From positions 36,995,885 to 37,059,884 of the forward strand of contig JAVDOI010000001.1 of the NCBI GenBank assembly GCA_032191485.1: a stretch of 64,000 bases of DNA, read 5' to 3'. Position numbers and translations under genes: made by a program. Shown here in pieces: positions 60,858 through 64,000 of the stretch. How positions within the stretch are numbered: the stretch's first letter is position 1; each line of letters opens with the position of its first letter. The notes under the pieces are model-generated. The model was given only the letters and a program-made list of their open reading frames with translations. It did no database searches and was not told the origin of the DNA. This DNA is from Leptoclinus maculatus. Its lineage: Eukaryota; Chordata; Actinopteri; Perciformes; Stichaeidae.

Positions 60858-63800
60858 AAAGAAGGAGACATTCCCTGGGTACTGTGGGATTAAGGAGGAG
60901 ACAGGGGCTCTGATGCTGGCTTCAGGACACTGGCTTCTTTTGTCCTGCTCTTCTGTCAGATGGCATCCGATTACAAGAAGAGCTTCCATTTCAACAAACT
61001 GGTATCACTGCTGCTACTATATATGAAATATCTGGACCATATAACACAAAACACACAAGTGTGCCCCCCCCCAGGGCAATAGAGCACCTCTCCAGTCAGT
61101 CCTGTGTCTGTGCTGTCCTATCAGAGACCAGATCAGAAGCAGCTGAAAGGAGACCTGCAACAGCAGCGCTGACCTCTGTCTGATTTCATAAGGCGTGTAA
61201 CAGGCTCTGTACGTATCATGCAGGGAGACTCATCCACGCTCACACTGCAGTCTTTGCAGCAACAGTAGACAATCTCTAACAAAATTCACAAGCTGGCCGA
61301 ATGCTGTGTAGTTCATGTGCAGGACACAGTATAAGCATAGGATTAGAAATGCTGGCACAGAATCTCAGCAAGACAAAAACTAACTGAAATAAAGCATCTA
61401 TAGAGCCAAACGCAGCCTGCTAATAGACCTCTGGAACATTACATTAGCTTAAAAGTTGAGTTGCTGTCCAGTCGATAGCAATGTGGTAAAAACAAAGTTA
61501 GGTCATATCTATCAAAATGAGTCCAGGGTTTGGACAAACTTAGCCCTGTATTGATTTAAATGATCTCTGTGCAGGCACAAGTAACATTCAACGTTATTAA
61601 AGACCGATATATTTCAGATGAACTTTGATGACTAACTACCCAACCAGTCAAATAGAGGAAAACAAATATATAACTATATCATGAGTTTACACTGTTTAAT
61701 TTCATTGTAACAAAGCTCCCAGTGTAAAAGGCCTTCACACTACGCGTTAGGCTGATGGAGGGTACAGTGCTTATAGTATCCGTCACTGGAGAGCTCAGTG
61801 ATGGTTTGTGCTATGATGTCGATGACGAACCGACCTTTATATTTAGTCTGAGCACTAAACCAAACAATAGGAAGCAACAGCAGCTCAATACAAACGCCTG
61901 GGTTCGGCCGGCAGTATGTCAAAGCATCAGGTATCAGAGCTTATTGTTGTATCTTCACTAATTAGATTCAGTCATCTGCTCGTCTATGCTCAAACACCGG
62001 AGGGGATATCTGACACCGGAGGGTGTGAGGGAGACAGCTGGGGGAGGAGAGAGAAAAATGCTACACCTCTCCTCTTCAAAAAAACATCTACATTATTGAT
62101 ATCGCCTGGCTTCTGTCGGGAGGGACCGCAGCACAGCGATCCTCCTCCTCTCCAGCATGAGCTACCAACACAGACCTGGCAGCTTGATCCCAATGAGTCG
62201 ATCTAAAAGACCAAACACACCGGTGCAACGAGGCGTCGTAAAAAGCTAATGCAGAGGCGATGATGAGCAGGGAGTTAGGAAAACAATCTGTCTAGATAAC
62301 AAAGATAAAAAGGTGAGTCTGTGGGATGGGTGGATAGCAGCTGAGCAACAAACCAGCTAAATAAAAGCCCGGTATTAAATGGAGGCCGAGACGTGATGGG
62401 AGGAGGAGGAGGAGGAGGAGAAGGGATGAGAAGGCAGCAGCACTCGTGACACAGTTAGCGACATCGCTCGTTTGTTTGGCACACTCGCTCAGCTCCTCTA
62501 GCTATGAATCTTCTGCTGTTGTCAAGGTAACACGCTCTCTGGACCTGGGAAAAAAAAAATAATCTCTCATCACATTCAAAAGATGTCTTTTGAAATGCTG
62601 GCCGCAACCTGAGAAGTGTTCTCTATATACAGCCTGCGCCATTTAAACATTCCCCGTACATAACTCAGAGTGTTTCTCGGATGTCGCTGGAATTAAAAAG
62701 AAGGTCAACAACAACAACATAGTGACTTAACATCTAGAGCAATGCTGTTCACACTGCTTCATGAACATTAATCAATTTTCAATTCAATTAATAACTAATC
62801 CAACGCTTCACAAGACAAGCAGCCTTTTGGTTGAGCTTTTAATACAATTTCGGACTAGGTGAAACGTGGGGATTTCACCCAGTTTAACATCAAAGGGGTT
62901 CATAGAACAAATAAAAAAGGTATGAACTGAAGAGCATAAATGTTGTGCTCATATGTTATGAGCAATTACAACCGGGGCTGGGAGAAACATGTTGTGCATT
63001 AAGTTCTGACAAAGTTTCCAATCTCATGATTATACACCAATATGTTTCCACTCTTAGAACGAGTGTGTAACATTATTAGGGCTTAACAAATAACACAATG
63101 GTCCTCCAGCATCATACTCTACAGTTGCATTAACATTATACGTCCAGTTAATTAACTAAGTAATTGATGTCGCCAAAATACCCAGAAATTCAGTGACGGT
63201 ACGGTTCTATTATCAATGAAATATTCTACACATGAAAAACAATTGAAGGAGCAGAGTAACTTCACCCAAAATGAAACGTTGGCTGAGTCATTACTGCTCC
63301 AATAATCTCTGTCAGCAAATATAGAGTTCAGTCTTCTCACAGATTTCCCTTTTAGGACAACCGACTATTGGAATTGTGTTCATTTGACCCTCTATTGCTG
63401 TGGGACAACACTCTTGTATAAAATGTTTGTGATCCATGTATATTGAGCTTCTTTTCTGCTCTTTCAAATCGTATCATTGTATACATTGTGCCTTAACAAG
63501 TAGCAGTTACAGCAGTGCTATTACAGCAGCAAGGGCCAGAACTGCAGAATAGACAAAACATGAGAATGCAGAGGGCTTTGGACGTATCAACACACTGAGG
63601 TTTAGTTAAATCAGGTCGGGATATGCCAAGTCACATCCTCGCCAATATGTGTCTCAATACTTAAATCAAGTAGTCTATATTTAATGTATTGTGTATACTA
63701 TCAAAGACAATGATGCTGCCCATCACAAGTCGTTGCCCAGGGCAACATAATATGCCACCGTCTGATCTTACAGCATAGACACAGCAACTAGTTGATGCGT

Positions 63801-64000
63801 CAGAAAAGCAACAGTTCTTTTCAGATACTTTCTCTATGCTTCAACGCATTGTTGGCATGTATCAATAAAAAATACATGCTAGCAGACGTTTTATTGTAGC
63901 TATTGTAGTTGTAGAAGTGTAATTTATAGTGACGATAGATTGCTGCAGGACAATGTATGTTATGGTAGATTAAATGTGAGTAGTACAGTTTCATTAAATC
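60519..64000. other. flanking DNA, no gene recognised
   Basis: A GT microsatellite lies at 60815-60854. The 62200-62550 stretch has more CpGs than average, a GGA repeat (62399-62420) and two plus-strand donor-like sites (AAAAAG followed by gtgagtct near 62310, and GTCAAG followed by gtaacacg near 62527). These could mark a promoter or first exon of a plus-strand neighbour, but no coding sequence supports it. Otherwise AT-leaning non-coding DNA. Confidence 0.45.
60815..60854. repeat. GT microsatellite
   Basis: (GT)n array with two gc interruptions near its left end. Confidence 0.93.

Overview
The window looks like teleost (ray-finned fish) nuclear DNA. It is AT-leaning and almost free of long open reading frames. 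It is crowded with CA/GT, GA/CT and TATC microsatellites, long mono-G/C tracts, hAT transposons and tRNA-headed SINE fragments of kinds common in percomorph-type fish genomes. Nothing in it resembles bacterial or viral gene organisation.

The one gene I can identify is ankrd11 (ankyrin repeat domain 11, a nuclear chromatin co-regulator), on the minus strand. Three exons with good splice signals are visible: a non-coding leader exon at 52656-52733, the first coding exon at 10449-10594 (start codon at 10535), and the second coding exon at 6041-6173. Together they encode the first 73 residues, and the rest of the gene lies beyond the left edge. A possible first exon and promoter sits at about 53321-53650. 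The leader intron is about 42 kb (10595-52655) and makes up most of the window. The leader carries several upstream ATGs, which suggests translational control.

Layout: 1-6040, intron downstream of the second coding exon, with a TA-flanked MITE (1218-2051) and a hAT element (3425-4734) holding a nested retroelement tail. 6174-10448, intron with a hAT (6973-8969) that keeps a broken BED zinc finger and contains a second hAT (7924-8829). 10595-52655, leader intron with hAT copies at 16120-16549, 30706-31073 and 42882-43917, a decayed hAT transposase C-terminus near 24 kb, SINE heads near 18 kb, a 249-bp CA array, a perfect 42-bp palindrome at 33556-33597, and many G/C homopolymers. 52734-64000, upstream or first-intron sequence with a nested transposon pair (57038-59155) and a second, inverted copy (59316-60510) of the hAT found at 3.4 kb.

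Seven hAT insertions have perfect 8-bp target-site duplications readable in the sequence, and an eighth has a degenerate one. Exon identity rests on my recognition of the ANKRD11 N-terminus; I ran no database search. Outside the named features the sequence appears to be ordinary non-coding DNA.
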